Assembly: GCF_051955275.1 (NCBI RefSeq)
Contig: NZ_JBQCGW010000215.1
Location: 1-64,000, forward strand
DNA length: 64,000 bases
From: Pseudobacter sp051955275
GTDB taxonomy: Bacteria > Bacteroidota > Bacteroidia > Chitinophagales > Chitinophagaceae
Direction: 5' to 3'
Position 1 is the stretch's first letter; each line of letters opens with the position of its first letter. The notes under the pieces are model-generated. The model made no database searches, had not been told where the DNA came from, and saw only the letters and a list, made by a program, of their open reading frames with translations. Shown in pieces: positions 47,835 through 56,010 of the stretch. A program made the translations under genes and the position numbers.

Positions 47835-47864
47835 TTGTTAGATTCAAAATAATATTTACCTTTG
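47835..47864 (+). promoter_or_regulatory. Bacteroidota promoter of the DUF3987 gene
   Basis: TTG at 47835-47837, a 19-bp spacer, and TACCTTTG at 47857-47864, an exact TAnnTTTG match. It predicts a start near 47871 and a ~195-base untranslated leader before the ATG at 48067. The leader contains one arm of the 15-bp inverted repeat at 47982. The rest of the 47672-48066 gap is the cassette-end repeat. Confidence 0.65.
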
Positions 47865-47981
47865 CATCCTGCTAGCAGATGTAACCCCCACAAAAAAGAA
47901 ATCTCCTTTTAGTTTTTAGTAATCTTCATAGCTAGAAATATCTCCATAAAGAAACAGTGAATTTGAAATGAGAATTGTCGG

Positions 47982-47996
47982 TTTGCCATTTTGCCA
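47982..47996 (+). repeat. 15-bp inverted repeat, left arm (flanks DUF3987 gene)
   Basis: TTTGCCATTTTGCCA lies in the leader of the DUF3987 gene. Its exact reverse complement TGGCAAAATGGCAAA is at 49334-49348, just after that gene's stop. Each arm itself contains two TTTGCCA/TTTTGCCA units, suggesting a protein-binding site read twice. Confidence 0.6.
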
Positions 47997-48066
47997 ACTG
48001 TCATTCATAAAATGTAGTAATCCATGTAAGTAGAAATATTTAATAACAATTAAAAAATATTTCATA

Positions 48067-49314
48067 ATGGATTTTAATAAAATAGGAGATACTCCATTTA
48101 TTCCTGAGCAAGTTTATGATATGTTGCCTGAGTTATTAAAGGAAACATGTTCAAAGTTCTCTGATAAAAGAGAAAGGGATGTGTTTTTGACCTCAGCTAT
48201 TACAGTATTTAGTGGCTGTTTACCCAACTTAAGGGGGATGTATGGCATGAATTACCTGCATCCAAATTTATTCTCAATAATTGTTGCTCCACCAGCAAGT
48301 GGCAAAGGAGTAATGAATTATGCTAGAACAATGGGAGAAGATATACAAGAAAATCTTCTCAAGAAAGATGAAAAAGGAAATAGAAAAATGTTGTTTATTC
48401 CTGCTGATATTAGTTCAGCAATGATTGTAAAGCAATTAAGTGATAATGGAGGCAGAGGCATCATTTATGCTTCAGAAGCTGATACTCTTAGTAATTCAAT
48501 GAATCAGGATTGGGGGAATTTTAGTGACAAACTAAGACAGGGATTCCATCATGAAACCATTGAATTAGCAAGGAAATTAAATAATGAATATATAAGGATA
48601 GCAAACCCATGTGTTTCTATGTTACTTTCTGGAACACCAGAGCAAGTAAGAAGATTAATTCCTTCAGTAGAAAATGGACTTTTTAGCAGAAATATCTTCT
48701 ATGCTTATTCTCCTGAAATAACTTGGAAAGACAATACTCCTTGCAAAGACTGTAATAATTCAATAGGGTATTTCCAAAAAAAGGCAAAGGATGTAGAACA
48801 GATAAATAAGTTTTATGAAAACACCCAACTAGAGTTTTCCTTAAGTGAGGATCAGTGGGATTCATTAAACAAATTCTACAAACAGGCATTGGAAACCTTA
48901 GTGGCAGACTATGGAGAGGATGCTAAATCACTCATTACAAGAATGGCAATAATTCAATTTAGATTAGCAATGATCTTGACTGGAATTAGAAACTTTGAAA
49001 ATGAAAAAACTTCAGAAGGTGAGCTGGTATGTTCTGAACAGGATTTTGATACTTCTATGACATTAGCTAAGACTTACCTCCAACACTCTTTAGTAATGTT
49101 GGAAGGCATTCCTGGATCAGGTGTAAATCAATTCAGGAAAAGTAATGATAAATTCACTCAGCAAATTCCAGAATCTTTCAAAAGAGAAGAAGCCATTACT
49201 ATTGGAAAATCACTTGGATTATCTGAAAGAAGTGTAGATAGGCAACTTGAAAGGCTTGTAAAGGAGGGGGCTTATCATAAGCCATCCTTTGGGGTGTACC
49301 AAAAAATAGCCTAA
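48067..49314 (+). CDS. DUF3987-type mobile-element ATPase/primase-associated protein
   Basis: A 415-aa protein of the DUF3987 kind, common near the ends of Bacteroidota mobile elements and thought to be an ATPase linked to replication initiation. A P-loop-like APPASGKG lies near residue 80, IIYASEADTL is a Walker-B-like strand, and SMLLSGTPEQVRRLI is the family's sensor-like region. A C-terminal winged-helix-like segment (EEAITIGKSLGLSERSVDRQLERLVKEGAYHK) may bind DNA. Flanking 15-bp inverted repeats are plausible targets. The entire gene contains no CG dinucleotide, so all arginines use AGA or AGG. Confidence 0.75.
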   Translation: MDFNKIGDTPFIPEQVYDMLPELLKETCSKFSDKRERDVFLTSAITVFSGCLPNLRGMYGMNYLHPNLFSIIVAPPASGKGVMNYARTMGEDIQENLLKKDEKGNRKMLFIPADISSAMIVKQLSDNGGRGIIYASEADTLSNSMNQDWGNFSDKLRQGFHHETIELARKLNNEYIRIANPCVSMLLSGTPEQVRRLIPSVENGLFSRNIFYAYSPEITWKDNTPCKDCNNSIGYFQKKAKDVEQINKFYENTQLEFSLSEDQWDSLNKFYKQALETLVADYGEDAKSLITRMAIIQFRLAMILTGIRNFENEKTSEGELVCSEQDFDTSMTLAKTYLQHSLVMLEGIPGSGVNQFRKSNDKFTQQIPESFKREEAITIGKSLGLSERSVDRQLERLVKEGAYHKPSFGVYQKIA

Positions 49315-49333
49315 TTAATAACCAGTGTCAAAC

Positions 49334-49348
49334 TGGCAAAATGGCAAA
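49334..49348 (-). repeat. 15-bp inverted repeat, right arm
   Basis: TGGCAAAATGGCAAA, exact reverse complement of 47982-47996, lies between the convergent DUF3987 and XRE genes. Similarity continues weakly on the inner side (GTGTCAAAC here against ACTGTCA at the left arm). Confidence 0.6.
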
Positions 49349-49372
49349 GTCTTTAATAGGGCTTTGCCATTG

Positions 49373-49618
49373 TTATAATTTAAGAAGATCAGTTACATTT
49401 ACTTCCAGTGCATCAGCCAGGAGGGCAAGAAAGGAGACAGAAAAATTGACCTTCCCAAGCTCAATTCTATTTATCTGAGAATAGTCTACATCATTACATT
49501 TAAAAGCTAATTCTACCTGTGTAAGTCCTTTTTGGGTGCGTAAATCTCTTACTTTCTGGCCCAGTTTGACCAGAAAATCATCATTCCTGTAATATCCCTT
49601 TTTGGTACGTTTTCTCAC
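49373..49618 (-). CDS. XRE family transcriptional regulator
   Basis: An 81-aa single-domain Cro/cI-type helix-turn-helix protein. The helix-turn-helix is LTQVELAFKCNDVDYSQINRIELGK, and FLALLADALEVNVTDLLKL closes the five-helix bundle. A basic N-terminal extension (RKRTKKGYYRNDD) precedes it. The start is GTG at 49618; a shorter start is possible. It is the only minus-strand gene of the element and diverges from the lipoprotein gene, with two near-identical direct repeats between them, so it probably represses itself and the plus-strand unit. It carries three of the element's few CG dinucleotides. Confidence 0.88.
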   Translation of the reverse strand: MRKRTKKGYYRNDDFLVKLGQKVRDLRTQKGLTQVELAFKCNDVDYSQINRIELGKVNFSVSFLALLADALEVNVTDLLKL

Positions 49619-49631
49619 GTAGCAAAAGGAT

Positions 49632-49677
49632 TAATTCTCCTTATTTTGGCATAGGGATAATTCTCCTTATTTTAGCA
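49632..49677. promoter_or_regulatory. Direct-repeat operator between XRE and lipoprotein genes
   Basis: TAATTCTCCTTATTTTGGCA (49632-49651) and TAATTCTCCTTATTTTAGCA (49658-49677) differ at one base and are 26 bp apart, so they face the same helix side approximately every 2.5 turns. They fill the divergent intergenic region next to the XRE gene and are its likely binding sites. Confidence 0.6.
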
Positions 49678-49702
49678 AATACCTACATAAAACATCAAAT
49701 AC

Positions 49703-50107
49703 ATGAAAAAAAGAGCATTAGGACTACTGTTATTCTCCATTTTCTTGTTTTCCTGCAAGAAAAAATTAGAAAATAATCAAGTCAATTACTGGGCAGTAAA
49801 GTATGAGGTAACCAGTACCAATCCCCAAACAAGCATAGCTGTACAATTCATAGATGAAACAGGAAATGCTCAGGTTCATGGTGAGCCCATAGATAAAAGC
49901 AAGTACATAAAAACTCCTTGGAAATTTGAAGCTCAGTATACAAAGGATATGGGTGTCGTTGCCAATAAGCAACTAAGAGTGCAGTTGCTTGGAATAAACA
50001 ACTTTCAGGCACCAGATAAGTTTTCCATGAAAATCTATGTAAATGGTCAGGTAGCTAATCAGACTTCCAACCCTAATGACTTCTTGATCTATCAGCTTAA
50101 TCCTTAA
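49703..50107 (+). CDS. Hypothetical lipoprotein (MmpS-like beta-sandwich?)
   Basis: A 134-aa protein with a lipoprotein signal peptide: LLLFSIFLFSC, with Cys18 as the lipidation site. The mature part (WAVKYEVTSTNPQTSIAVQFIDETGNAQ, then TPWKFEAQYTKDMG and KIYVNGQVANQ) has the strand pattern of a small immunoglobulin-like sandwich. It faintly recalls MmpS-type proteins, which is a guess from memory. It follows the XRE operators, so it is the first gene of a regulated unit with the two small membrane proteins downstream. This makes the three likely element cargo rather than replication genes. Confidence 0.65.
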   Translation: MKKRALGLLLFSIFLFSCKKKLENNQVNYWAVKYEVTSTNPQTSIAVQFIDETGNAQVHGEPIDKSKYIKTPWKFEAQYTKDMGVVANKQLRVQLLGINNFQAPDKFSMKIYVNGQVANQTSNPNDFLIYQLNP

Positions 50108-50142
50108 ATATTATTCAAAGCACCTCTTTTAAGACAAAAACT

Positions 50143-50331
50143 ATGAAACAAGCATTAGGAATAATTTTTTCTATTGTAGTAATTATTGCAGTAATTCAAC
50201 TCATGCAGGAAACCTCACAAGGTGGAATGAGATTGCTTTATGTTTTTCTAGGTCTAATCTTTTTGATCATTCTTTATAACTCTTACTTTAAGAAGAGCAG
50301 TAAACCCAATAATACAGATGGAAAACAATAA
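50143..50331 (+). CDS. Small membrane protein, 62 aa
   Basis: Two hydrophobic helices (about 5-20, IIFSIVVIIAVIQLM, and 28-47, LLYVFLGLIFLIILY) joined by a short loop, then a basic tail. No family recognised. It starts 35 bases after the lipoprotein gene and overlaps the next small membrane protein gene by 14 bases, so the two are probably coupled in translation and may form a pair. Confidence 0.6.
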   Translation: MKQALGIIFSIVVIIAVIQLMQETSQGGMRLLYVFLGLIFLIILYNSYFKKSSKPNNTDGKQ

Positions 50332-50557
50332 GCCTCCCTCCAATATTCAAGTGCTATTGGGAGTATTGATTTTTACAACAGGAATTGTTGTCCTGTATAT
50401 AAAAATATTCTCTACTTCTGATTATGAAATAGGGATGGATAAATTTGGAGAATTGTATGAAAGGGATAATTCAGTCACCTTGCCAATTATGAAAGCATGT
50501 ATGATTATTTTGCCAATAGTAGGATTGTACTATTTTATCAAGGGTCGAAGAAAGTAA
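50318..50557 (+). CDS. Small membrane protein, 79 aa
   Basis: One TM near residues 9-28 (VLLGVLIFTTGIVVLYIKIF), a ~25-residue loop with acidic residues (DYEIGMDKFGELYERD), and a second TM near 55-74, ending in a basic tail. No family recognised. The 14-base overlap with the preceding gene supports it being translated. The 262 bases after it (50558-50819) hold no feature I can identify. Confidence 0.6.
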   Translation: MENNKPPSNIQVLLGVLIFTTGIVVLYIKIFSTSDYEIGMDKFGELYERDNSVTLPIMKACMIILPIVGLYYFIKGRRK

Positions 50558-50819
50558 TTTATGTGAAAAGATATGTGAGCCTGCACTTCGTTATTATAGA
50601 TAACCTTTCTCTGATAAAAAAAGAAATGAATATTTCAATTATCAAATAAATAGCATTCTTTTATTCTGATAAAAAGTTCCTTCCCAAAATTTAGGCAGGT
50701 ACTGCATAGCTGTATTTCTTTGAAGCTAGTTATATCAACTCACCCCTCCTCACAATGGGCCTCTGGGTAACTCCACAGGTATTTGTAATCCTATTTATCA
50801 TTTTTAAAGGAATATTATT

Positions 50820-51161
50820 ATGGTAACTATTTCAAAAGTTATTGAAAGGACAACTAAAGAGGGGAAAGTATTTGTAGTGCTGGAATTATTAGGTGATGCA
50901 GAATTGATCCAGTCTCAGAAAACTGGCAAGTTTTATCTCACTGCTAAGAAATGTACAATGCCTTCCACTTTTGATCTGCTCACTGCGCAATCTATGGTTG
51001 GCCAGAAAATGCCTGGACAAATAAAAAGAGTAGCCAGCGAACACTATGAATACACAGTAAAGGAAACTGGAGAAATATTAGTGTTGGGGCATTCTTATGA
51101 ATATTGCCCACAGGAAAGTGTTACTCAGCAGCAATCAGCAGTCAATCAAACATTTTCCTAG
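50820..51161 (+). CDS. Hypothetical mobile-element protein, 113 aa
   Basis: A small soluble protein predicted to be mostly beta (VFVVLELLGDAELIQSQKTGKFYLTAKKCTMPSTF) with a polar Gln-rich tail. The beta-rich N-terminus and Gln/Ser-rich tail are reminiscent of single-strand DNA-binding accessory proteins, and its neighbour is a RecA-like ATPase that in phages works with such proteins; this is inference only. A strong terminator hairpin follows at 51187. Confidence 0.6.
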   Translation: MVTISKVIERTTKEGKVFVVLELLGDAELIQSQKTGKFYLTAKKCTMPSTFDLLTAQSMVGQKMPGQIKRVASEHYEYTVKETGEILVLGHSYEYCPQESVTQQQSAVNQTFS

Positions 51162-51186
51162 AAATAAAACTTATTGACCAAGTACA

Positions 51187-51219
51187 GGCATGGTGTTAAC
51201 AGCATCATGCCTTTTTTTT
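51187..51219 (+). terminator. Rho-independent terminator
   Basis: GGCATG (51187-51192) pairs with CATGCC (51206-51211), with further G-U pairs inside the loop, followed by eight T. It ends the 113-aa gene's message and lies upstream of ATG 51241, which argues against the longer ATPase frame opening at 51190. Confidence 0.75.
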
Positions 51220-51240
51220 CTAACTAAAAAAGTTGATCAA

Positions 51241-52107
51241 ATGATTTTACAAAAGGCAGTAAGAAAACAGGTAAAACTCAGGCTTAATCTTTCTTCTCCT
51301 TCAGGTTTTGGAAAGACCTATGGAGCTTTGTTACTGGCCTTTGGTATTACAGGAGACTGGAATAAAATCTGTGTCATTGATACAGAAAACAATTCCAGTT
51401 CCCTGTATAGCCATCTGGGAGCATTCAATGTGATTTCCCTATTGCCTCCCTTTACTCCCAGCAGATACATTAAAGCCATTAGAATGGCTGAAGAAACAGG
51501 AATGGAAGTTCTCATCATAGATTCCATCACCCACGTCTGGAAGGGACAAGGGGGATTGCTGGAATACCAGAGATCATTAGGAGGCAGGTATCAGGACTGG
51601 GCAAAAGCCACTCCTTTGTATCAGCAGTGGCTTAATACAATTCTACAATCTCCCTGTCATGTAATCACCACCTGCAGAAAGAAACAAGCCTATAATATCA
51701 TTACTGAAGGCAACAAAACTAAAGTAGAGAAAGCTGGTCTGGATGATGAAATCAGGGATGGGTATGAGTATGAAATGACCATTGCCCTTGAAGTCACCAA
51801 TGATCAGCATATGGCAAGAGCCTCCAAAGACAGAACAGGCTTGTTCATGGGAAAACCTGAATTTGTCATTACTCCTGAATCTGGTAAACAAATCAGTGAC
51901 TGGTGTAATCAGGGTATACCTGCTATTGCTGAAAGTGATGATTTCATGGAAAGGATTGAAGCCTGTACTGATTTGAAGTCATTGAGCAGGTTGTATATTC
52001 TGCATCCTGAGCACCAGCAAGCCTACCATGCTCATTTTACCAAAAGAAAGAAGGAATTACAGCCTGAACCTATTGCTGGAACAGGGTTTTCATTAACTCA
52101 AAACTAA
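51241..52107 (+). CDS. RecA-like ATPase (Sak4/AAA_24 type)
   Basis: A 288-aa single-domain ATPase of the phage Sak4-like class, whose members assist single-strand annealing and recombination. Walker A is PSGFGKT (near residue 23), Walker B MEVLIIDSITH (near 98), and a conserved polar TTCRKK segment follows at the sensor position. The start of ENNSSSLYSHLG matches the strand carrying the ATP-ribose contact in this class. ATG 51241 lies after a terminator and is preferred over an upstream start. The next gene, DUF3871, begins 6 bases later. Probable role: DNA processing during replication or excision of the element. Confidence 0.78.
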   Translation: MILQKAVRKQVKLRLNLSSPSGFGKTYGALLLAFGITGDWNKICVIDTENNSSSLYSHLGAFNVISLLPPFTPSRYIKAIRMAEETGMEVLIIDSITHVWKGQGGLLEYQRSLGGRYQDWAKATPLYQQWLNTILQSPCHVITTCRKKQAYNIITEGNKTKVEKAGLDDEIRDGYEYEMTIALEVTNDQHMARASKDRTGLFMGKPEFVITPESGKQISDWCNQGIPAIAESDDFMERIEACTDLKSLSRLYILHPEHQQAYHAHFTKRKKELQPEPIAGTGFSLTQN

Positions 52108-52113
52108 TTCCAT

Positions 52114-53094
52114 ATGGAAACAGTATTCAATGAACAAGAATTAGCCTTACTGGAAGAGGGAACAGTGCTTATTTCATCTGATAAGCCATTTATCCAGGCT
52201 AATACCATAGAATCTTCAGTAGAAGAGATCAGGCACAAGCATGTAATTCCTGTTTTTATTAAAGACAATGAGCCAGTAATCTCCCAGTCAGATTTCATCG
52301 AAAGTACTATGGGGATAGTGTCTGGTTTATTTCAAAGGGAAACCATTTTAAAGCCTTCTGTAAGATTATCTCACCCTATTAAGGGCAGAATCCCAGAGGC
52401 CAAGGACAAGCCTGCCAGTGCCTTACAGGAGCATGAAAAGACCCTGTATTATGAAAGGATGGCCTTTGTCATAGAAATTCCTTCCATTCAGGACACCATT
52501 GCAGGCAATACCTTATCGCTGACTATTGGAGGAATCAAAGCCTACAATCTGGACAACCTGTACAGCAGAAAAGGAGCTGATGAACATTTTAAAGTGTTTA
52601 TTGGATTTCAGAATAAGGTCTGCACCAATATGTGTGTCTGGACTGATGGTTACCTGAGTGATCTGAAAGTTAAGAATATTGCTCAGTTGAAAGCAAGCAT
52701 CCAGACTATGATAGAGGGCTACAATGCCAGTCAGCATCTTCAGGAGCTGAAATCCTTCACAGGGTATGATTTATCAGAACAGCAGTTTGCTCAACTCATA
52801 GGCAGGTGCAGGATGTATAATTTCCTGCCTGCTAATCTGAGAAATGAAATTGACCCCTTATTGCTCAGTGATACCCAACTGGGAGCTGTAGTAAAAGATT
52901 ATTACAGGGATGATTGCTTTTGCAGGAATGAAGCAGGCAATATCAATCTGTGGAGATTATACAACCTGTTCACAGGAGCCAATAAGACCTCCTATATAGA
53001 CACTTTTGTAGACAGGAGTGTAAATGCCTTCCAGTTTGTAGATCAGTTGAAACATGGATTGGATAACAGGAGTAGTAATTGGTTTTTAAACTAA
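52114..53094 (+). CDS. DUF3871 family protein
   Basis: A 326-aa protein of the DUF3871 family, which is found on Bacteroidota mobile elements and has no known function. Recognisable family segments are LKPSVRLSHPIKGRIPEAKD, LSLTIGGIKAYNLDNLYS and KVFIGFQNKVCTNMCVWTDG. Conserved cysteines CTNMC and aromatic clusters suggest a compact beta fold. It lies 6 bases after the RecA-like ATPase and ends in a hairpin at 53099. Gene order ATPase-DUF3871 recurs in such elements in my recollection. It is phylogenetically a good marker for the element. Confidence 0.85.
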   Translation: METVFNEQELALLEEGTVLISSDKPFIQANTIESSVEEIRHKHVIPVFIKDNEPVISQSDFIESTMGIVSGLFQRETILKPSVRLSHPIKGRIPEAKDKPASALQEHEKTLYYERMAFVIEIPSIQDTIAGNTLSLTIGGIKAYNLDNLYSRKGADEHFKVFIGFQNKVCTNMCVWTDGYLSDLKVKNIAQLKASIQTMIEGYNASQHLQELKSFTGYDLSEQQFAQLIGRCRMYNFLPANLRNEIDPLLLSDTQLGAVVKDYYRDDCFCRNEAGNINLWRLYNLFTGANKTSYIDTFVDRSVNAFQFVDQLKHGLDNRSSNWFLN

Positions 53095-53098
53095 ACAA

Positions 53099-53128
53099 AG
53101 AGCTGGCACATCACCAGCTCTTATTCTT
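53099..53128 (+). terminator. Hairpin after DUF3871 gene
   Basis: AGAGCTGG (53099-53106) pairs with CCAGCTCT (53114-53121) around a 7-base loop and is followed by TATTCTTT. It begins five bases after the stop codon and ends just before the next ATG at 53133, so it may terminate or attenuate transcription into the downstream ATPase and recombinase genes. Confidence 0.6.
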
Positions 53129-53132
53129 TACT

Positions 53133-53378
53133 ATGAAAGATCATTATACCATTAAATACTGTGATGCCAGCAGTATTCTGCTGATCAATCCACAGGGAAT
53201 ATTGAAAAGGCTGTATTGTCCCTTCAGGGTGCAATGCAAATTAAACACTGGGCCATTTAAGCAAGGCATGTGGGTGTGGGTGGAGGAAGTAACTGTAAAT
53301 GCTCAGGATCAGCTACTATTCAGTATTCTGGATAGCCTTTATCTCCATGCTCATTTTGATATTAAAACTGTATTCTGA
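53133..53378 (+). CDS. Hypothetical 81-aa protein
   Basis: Small beta-rich protein (YTIKYCDASSILLINPQGILKRLYCPFRVQC), not recognised. The frame opens at 53079 inside DUF3871, but ATG 53133, just after the hairpin, is more likely. Its TGA overlaps the ATG of the next gene (53378), so the pair is translationally coupled; it probably works with the 534-aa ATPase that follows. Confidence 0.65.
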   Translation: MKDHYTIKYCDASSILLINPQGILKRLYCPFRVQCKLNTGPFKQGMWVWVEEVTVNAQDQLLFSILDSLYLHAHFDIKTVF

Positions 53379-54982
53379 TGAAAGGAGCAACACTAAACAC
53401 CCAGAATACAGAATGCCTGACATGGAGGTATGAGCAATTAACTGTGGCTGTACTGGGAGGGCTGAAGAAAGAGGGACTGGATAGAATGAGGGTTACTTTG
53501 AAGCTGGAATGGAAAGACAACACTATCAGGCATAGTTTGGATTTATACAATGATACCCAGCTAGAAAATCTAATCAGAAAATGTGCTGAGAGGTTTAGCC
53601 TGGGAACTGTATTCATGACAGAGCTTTTTGCTGCACTGGTGAATGTTTTGGAAGCTTACAGGCTGGAACTGTTAGCCAAACAGCAGGCTGAAAAGCCTGT
53701 TCCTGTTATCTTATCTACTGATGAAAGAAAAGCTGCACAAGGATTCCTAGAGCAACCTGACCTTCTTCAGCAAACCAATGAGCTGATAGGACAATCAGGA
53801 GTGATTGGAGAAGAAGCCAACAGGTTGCTGATGTATTTAATCTTCACCAGCAGGAAAAGAGAACATCCTTTGCATGTAATCAGTTTAGGCAGCAGTGGTA
53901 CAGGAAAAAGTCATTTACAGGAGAAGGTAGGAGAACTGATTCCTTCTGATGAAGTGATTGAGATCACCAGTCTCAGTGAAAATGCCTTCTATTATTTTGG
54001 CAAGCAGGAACTGAAACACAAACTGCTATTAATTGAGGATCTGGATGGGGCTCAGGATGTACTATATCCACTCAGGGAACTACAGAGTAAGAAGGTGATC
54101 AATAAGACTGTGGTGTACAAGAGTGCAGCAGGAGAGCCACAGACCACCACCCTGAGAGTAGAAGGACCAGTTTGTATTGGAGGCTGTACCACTCAGGAAT
54201 CAGTCTATGAAGACAATGCCAACAGGAGCTTTCTGCTGTATTTGGATGAAAGCAGAGAGCAGGATGCAAGGATCATGGACTATCAGCGGAAAAGGAGTGC
54301 AGGGAAGATCAATTCAAGAGAAGAAAAGAGAGTGAAACAGTTCCTGCAAAATGTTCAGAGAGTATTACAGCCTGTAGCTGTCAGAAATCCCTATGCTGAA
54401 TATCTGGTGTTACCTGAGCATGTATTCAAGCCCAGAAGGACCAATGCTCATTATCTGGCTTTCATTGAAGCAGTAACCTTCTATCACCAGTTTCAGAGGA
54501 AACAGCAAACAGATAATGCAACAGGAGAAGTATTCATTGAAACTTCTGTAGAGGACATTAGGCAGGCTAATTTGCTCATGAAAGAAATCCTGCTGAGGAA
54601 ATCAGATGATCTTTCAGGAGCCTGTAGAAACTATCTGGAAAGGCTCAGGGCATGGCTTGAAAAGAATTCCTTAGCTGTTTTTACTAACAGGGAAGTCAGT
54701 AACAGTCTGCACATTCCTATTCCTACAGTGAAAAGGCATAATTTAGCTTTATTGAATGCAGGCTATTTACAGAAACAGCTCACAGAGGATACCAGAATCC
54801 ACACCTACAGCCTGATTGAGGGGATCACCTACCAGCAATTAAGCCACTCTATTAGTACAGTATTGGATTCCATGTTAGAAAATCTGTCTTCTTATCAGCT
54901 CACTGGCTCACCACCAGCTCAGTTACCTAATGAGCCACTGAAACCCAGTACCAGTAAGAAAAAGAAGGCATCAGCTCAATAG
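53378..54982 (+). CDS. Mobile-element AAA+ ATPase with C-terminal winged helix
   Basis: A 534-aa protein. Residues 1-110 are an unknown beta/alpha region. An AAA+ ATPase core follows, with Walker A LGSSGTGKS near residue 171 and Walker B KLLLIEDLDGA near 213. The R/S-rich sensor region (GGCTTQESVYEDNANRSFLLYLDES) looks helicase-loader- or primase-like. Near the C-terminus NREVSNSLHIPIPTVKRHNLALLNAGYL is a winged helix-turn-helix. In other elements proteins of this layout sit beside primases. The whole gene has a single CG dinucleotide. A decayed copy of its 3' end is found near 60620-60730. Confidence 0.72.
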   Translation: MKGATLNTQNTECLTWRYEQLTVAVLGGLKKEGLDRMRVTLKLEWKDNTIRHSLDLYNDTQLENLIRKCAERFSLGTVFMTELFAALVNVLEAYRLELLAKQQAEKPVPVILSTDERKAAQGFLEQPDLLQQTNELIGQSGVIGEEANRLLMYLIFTSRKREHPLHVISLGSSGTGKSHLQEKVGELIPSDEVIEITSLSENAFYYFGKQELKHKLLLIEDLDGAQDVLYPLRELQSKKVINKTVVYKSAAGEPQTTTLRVEGPVCIGGCTTQESVYEDNANRSFLLYLDESREQDARIMDYQRKRSAGKINSREEKRVKQFLQNVQRVLQPVAVRNPYAEYLVLPEHVFKPRRTNAHYLAFIEAVTFYHQFQRKQQTDNATGEVFIETSVEDIRQANLLMKEILLRKSDDLSGACRNYLERLRAWLEKNSLAVFTNREVSNSLHIPIPTVKRHNLALLNAGYLQKQLTEDTRIHTYSLIEGITYQQLSHSISTVLDSMLENLSSYQLTGSPPAQLPNEPLKPSTSKKKKASAQ

Positions 54983-55032
54983 CTCACCAGAAAAGGGATA
55001 CCCCCTCATTATTTATTATCAATTCAGACACT

Positions 55033-56010
55033 ATGAAGTCACTTTCATTACAGTCTGCCCATTTCCTGTATTTGGAAAAGAGTTATCAGGAATGGTTGCA
55101 GACTATTGGTTATGCTGATCCTACAGTAAACAATTGGCCTGCTCATGTACATGAGCTGCTGCATTATCTTGAAAGCAGGGGTGTTCAGCATATTACAACA
55201 GTCAGTCATTTGCAGATACAGGACTTTATCTTTCATATCAAGTACAGAAAGAATCATTCCAGAGCAGGAGCATTAAGTAGCAGTAGCATTAACACCATCA
55301 TCAATGCCATCAACAGCTTTGCCAAATACCTCAACAGTACTGGCAAGTATGTGCTTGATTTGACTTTGGAAAGAGCTGAAGCGGATCAGGAAGTGCCTGT
55401 AGTGCTTTCATTAAAAGAGATCAGAGAACTATATGAGGCTACTTTCAGACCATCCAGAGAAAACCCTGTTGCTATGGGGCAAAGGGACAGGGCTATGATT
55501 GCTGTCTTCTATGGCTGTGGCCTCAGAAAGATGGAAGGCACCATGCTCAACCTGTCAGATATTGACCTTCAAAAGAACAGAATCTTTGTCAGAAAAGGAA
55601 AGGGCAACAAACAAAGGTATGTTCCTCTGGCATCCAAGCCAGCAGAAGACCTCAGAGCCTACATTCAGGAGGGTAGGGATTGGTTTCTGTATGAACACTA
55701 TGCCAAGAGATATACAGATAAATATGCCAGTAAGAAAGGAACCTCCAACAGTGAGGCTCTTTTCATTGGTAAGCATGGAGACAGGATGAGCAAGTTCTAT
55801 CAGAGGTTGGCCATCCTGAAGGAAAGAGCAGGCATAGAGAAACAGTTTGGCCCTCATACCCTGAGACACAGCATAGCCACCCATTTAGCCATGAGTGGAA
55901 TGGAGATCGAGGAAATATCCAGATTCTTAGGGCATAGCTCACTGGATTCAACACAATTATATGTACACCTTGCTCATGAATTAAAACAGGCAGACAATGG
56001 AAGAATTTAG
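55033..56010 (+). CDS. Tyrosine recombinase/integrase (intact)
   Basis: A 325-aa integrase. An N-terminal SAM-like core-binding domain (about 15-110) precedes the catalytic domain. All catalytic residues are visible: Arg165 (GCGLRKMEG), the beta-hairpin Lys in VRKGKGNKQRYVPL, His275 and Arg278 (HTLRHS), His301 (LGHSS) and Tyr310 (TQLYVH). It overlaps the second recombinase gene by 14 bases, so both are made together. A Xer-like protein of this size at one end of the element is its likely integrase. Confidence 0.92.
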   Translation: MKSLSLQSAHFLYLEKSYQEWLQTIGYADPTVNNWPAHVHELLHYLESRGVQHITTVSHLQIQDFIFHIKYRKNHSRAGALSSSSINTIINAINSFAKYLNSTGKYVLDLTLERAEADQEVPVVLSLKEIRELYEATFRPSRENPVAMGQRDRAMIAVFYGCGLRKMEGTMLNLSDIDLQKNRIFVRKGKGNKQRYVPLASKPAEDLRAYIQEGRDWFLYEHYAKRYTDKYASKKGTSNSEALFIGKHGDRMSKFYQRLAILKERAGIEKQFGPHTLRHSIATHLAMSGMEIEEISRFLGHSSLDSTQLYVHLAHELKQADNGRI

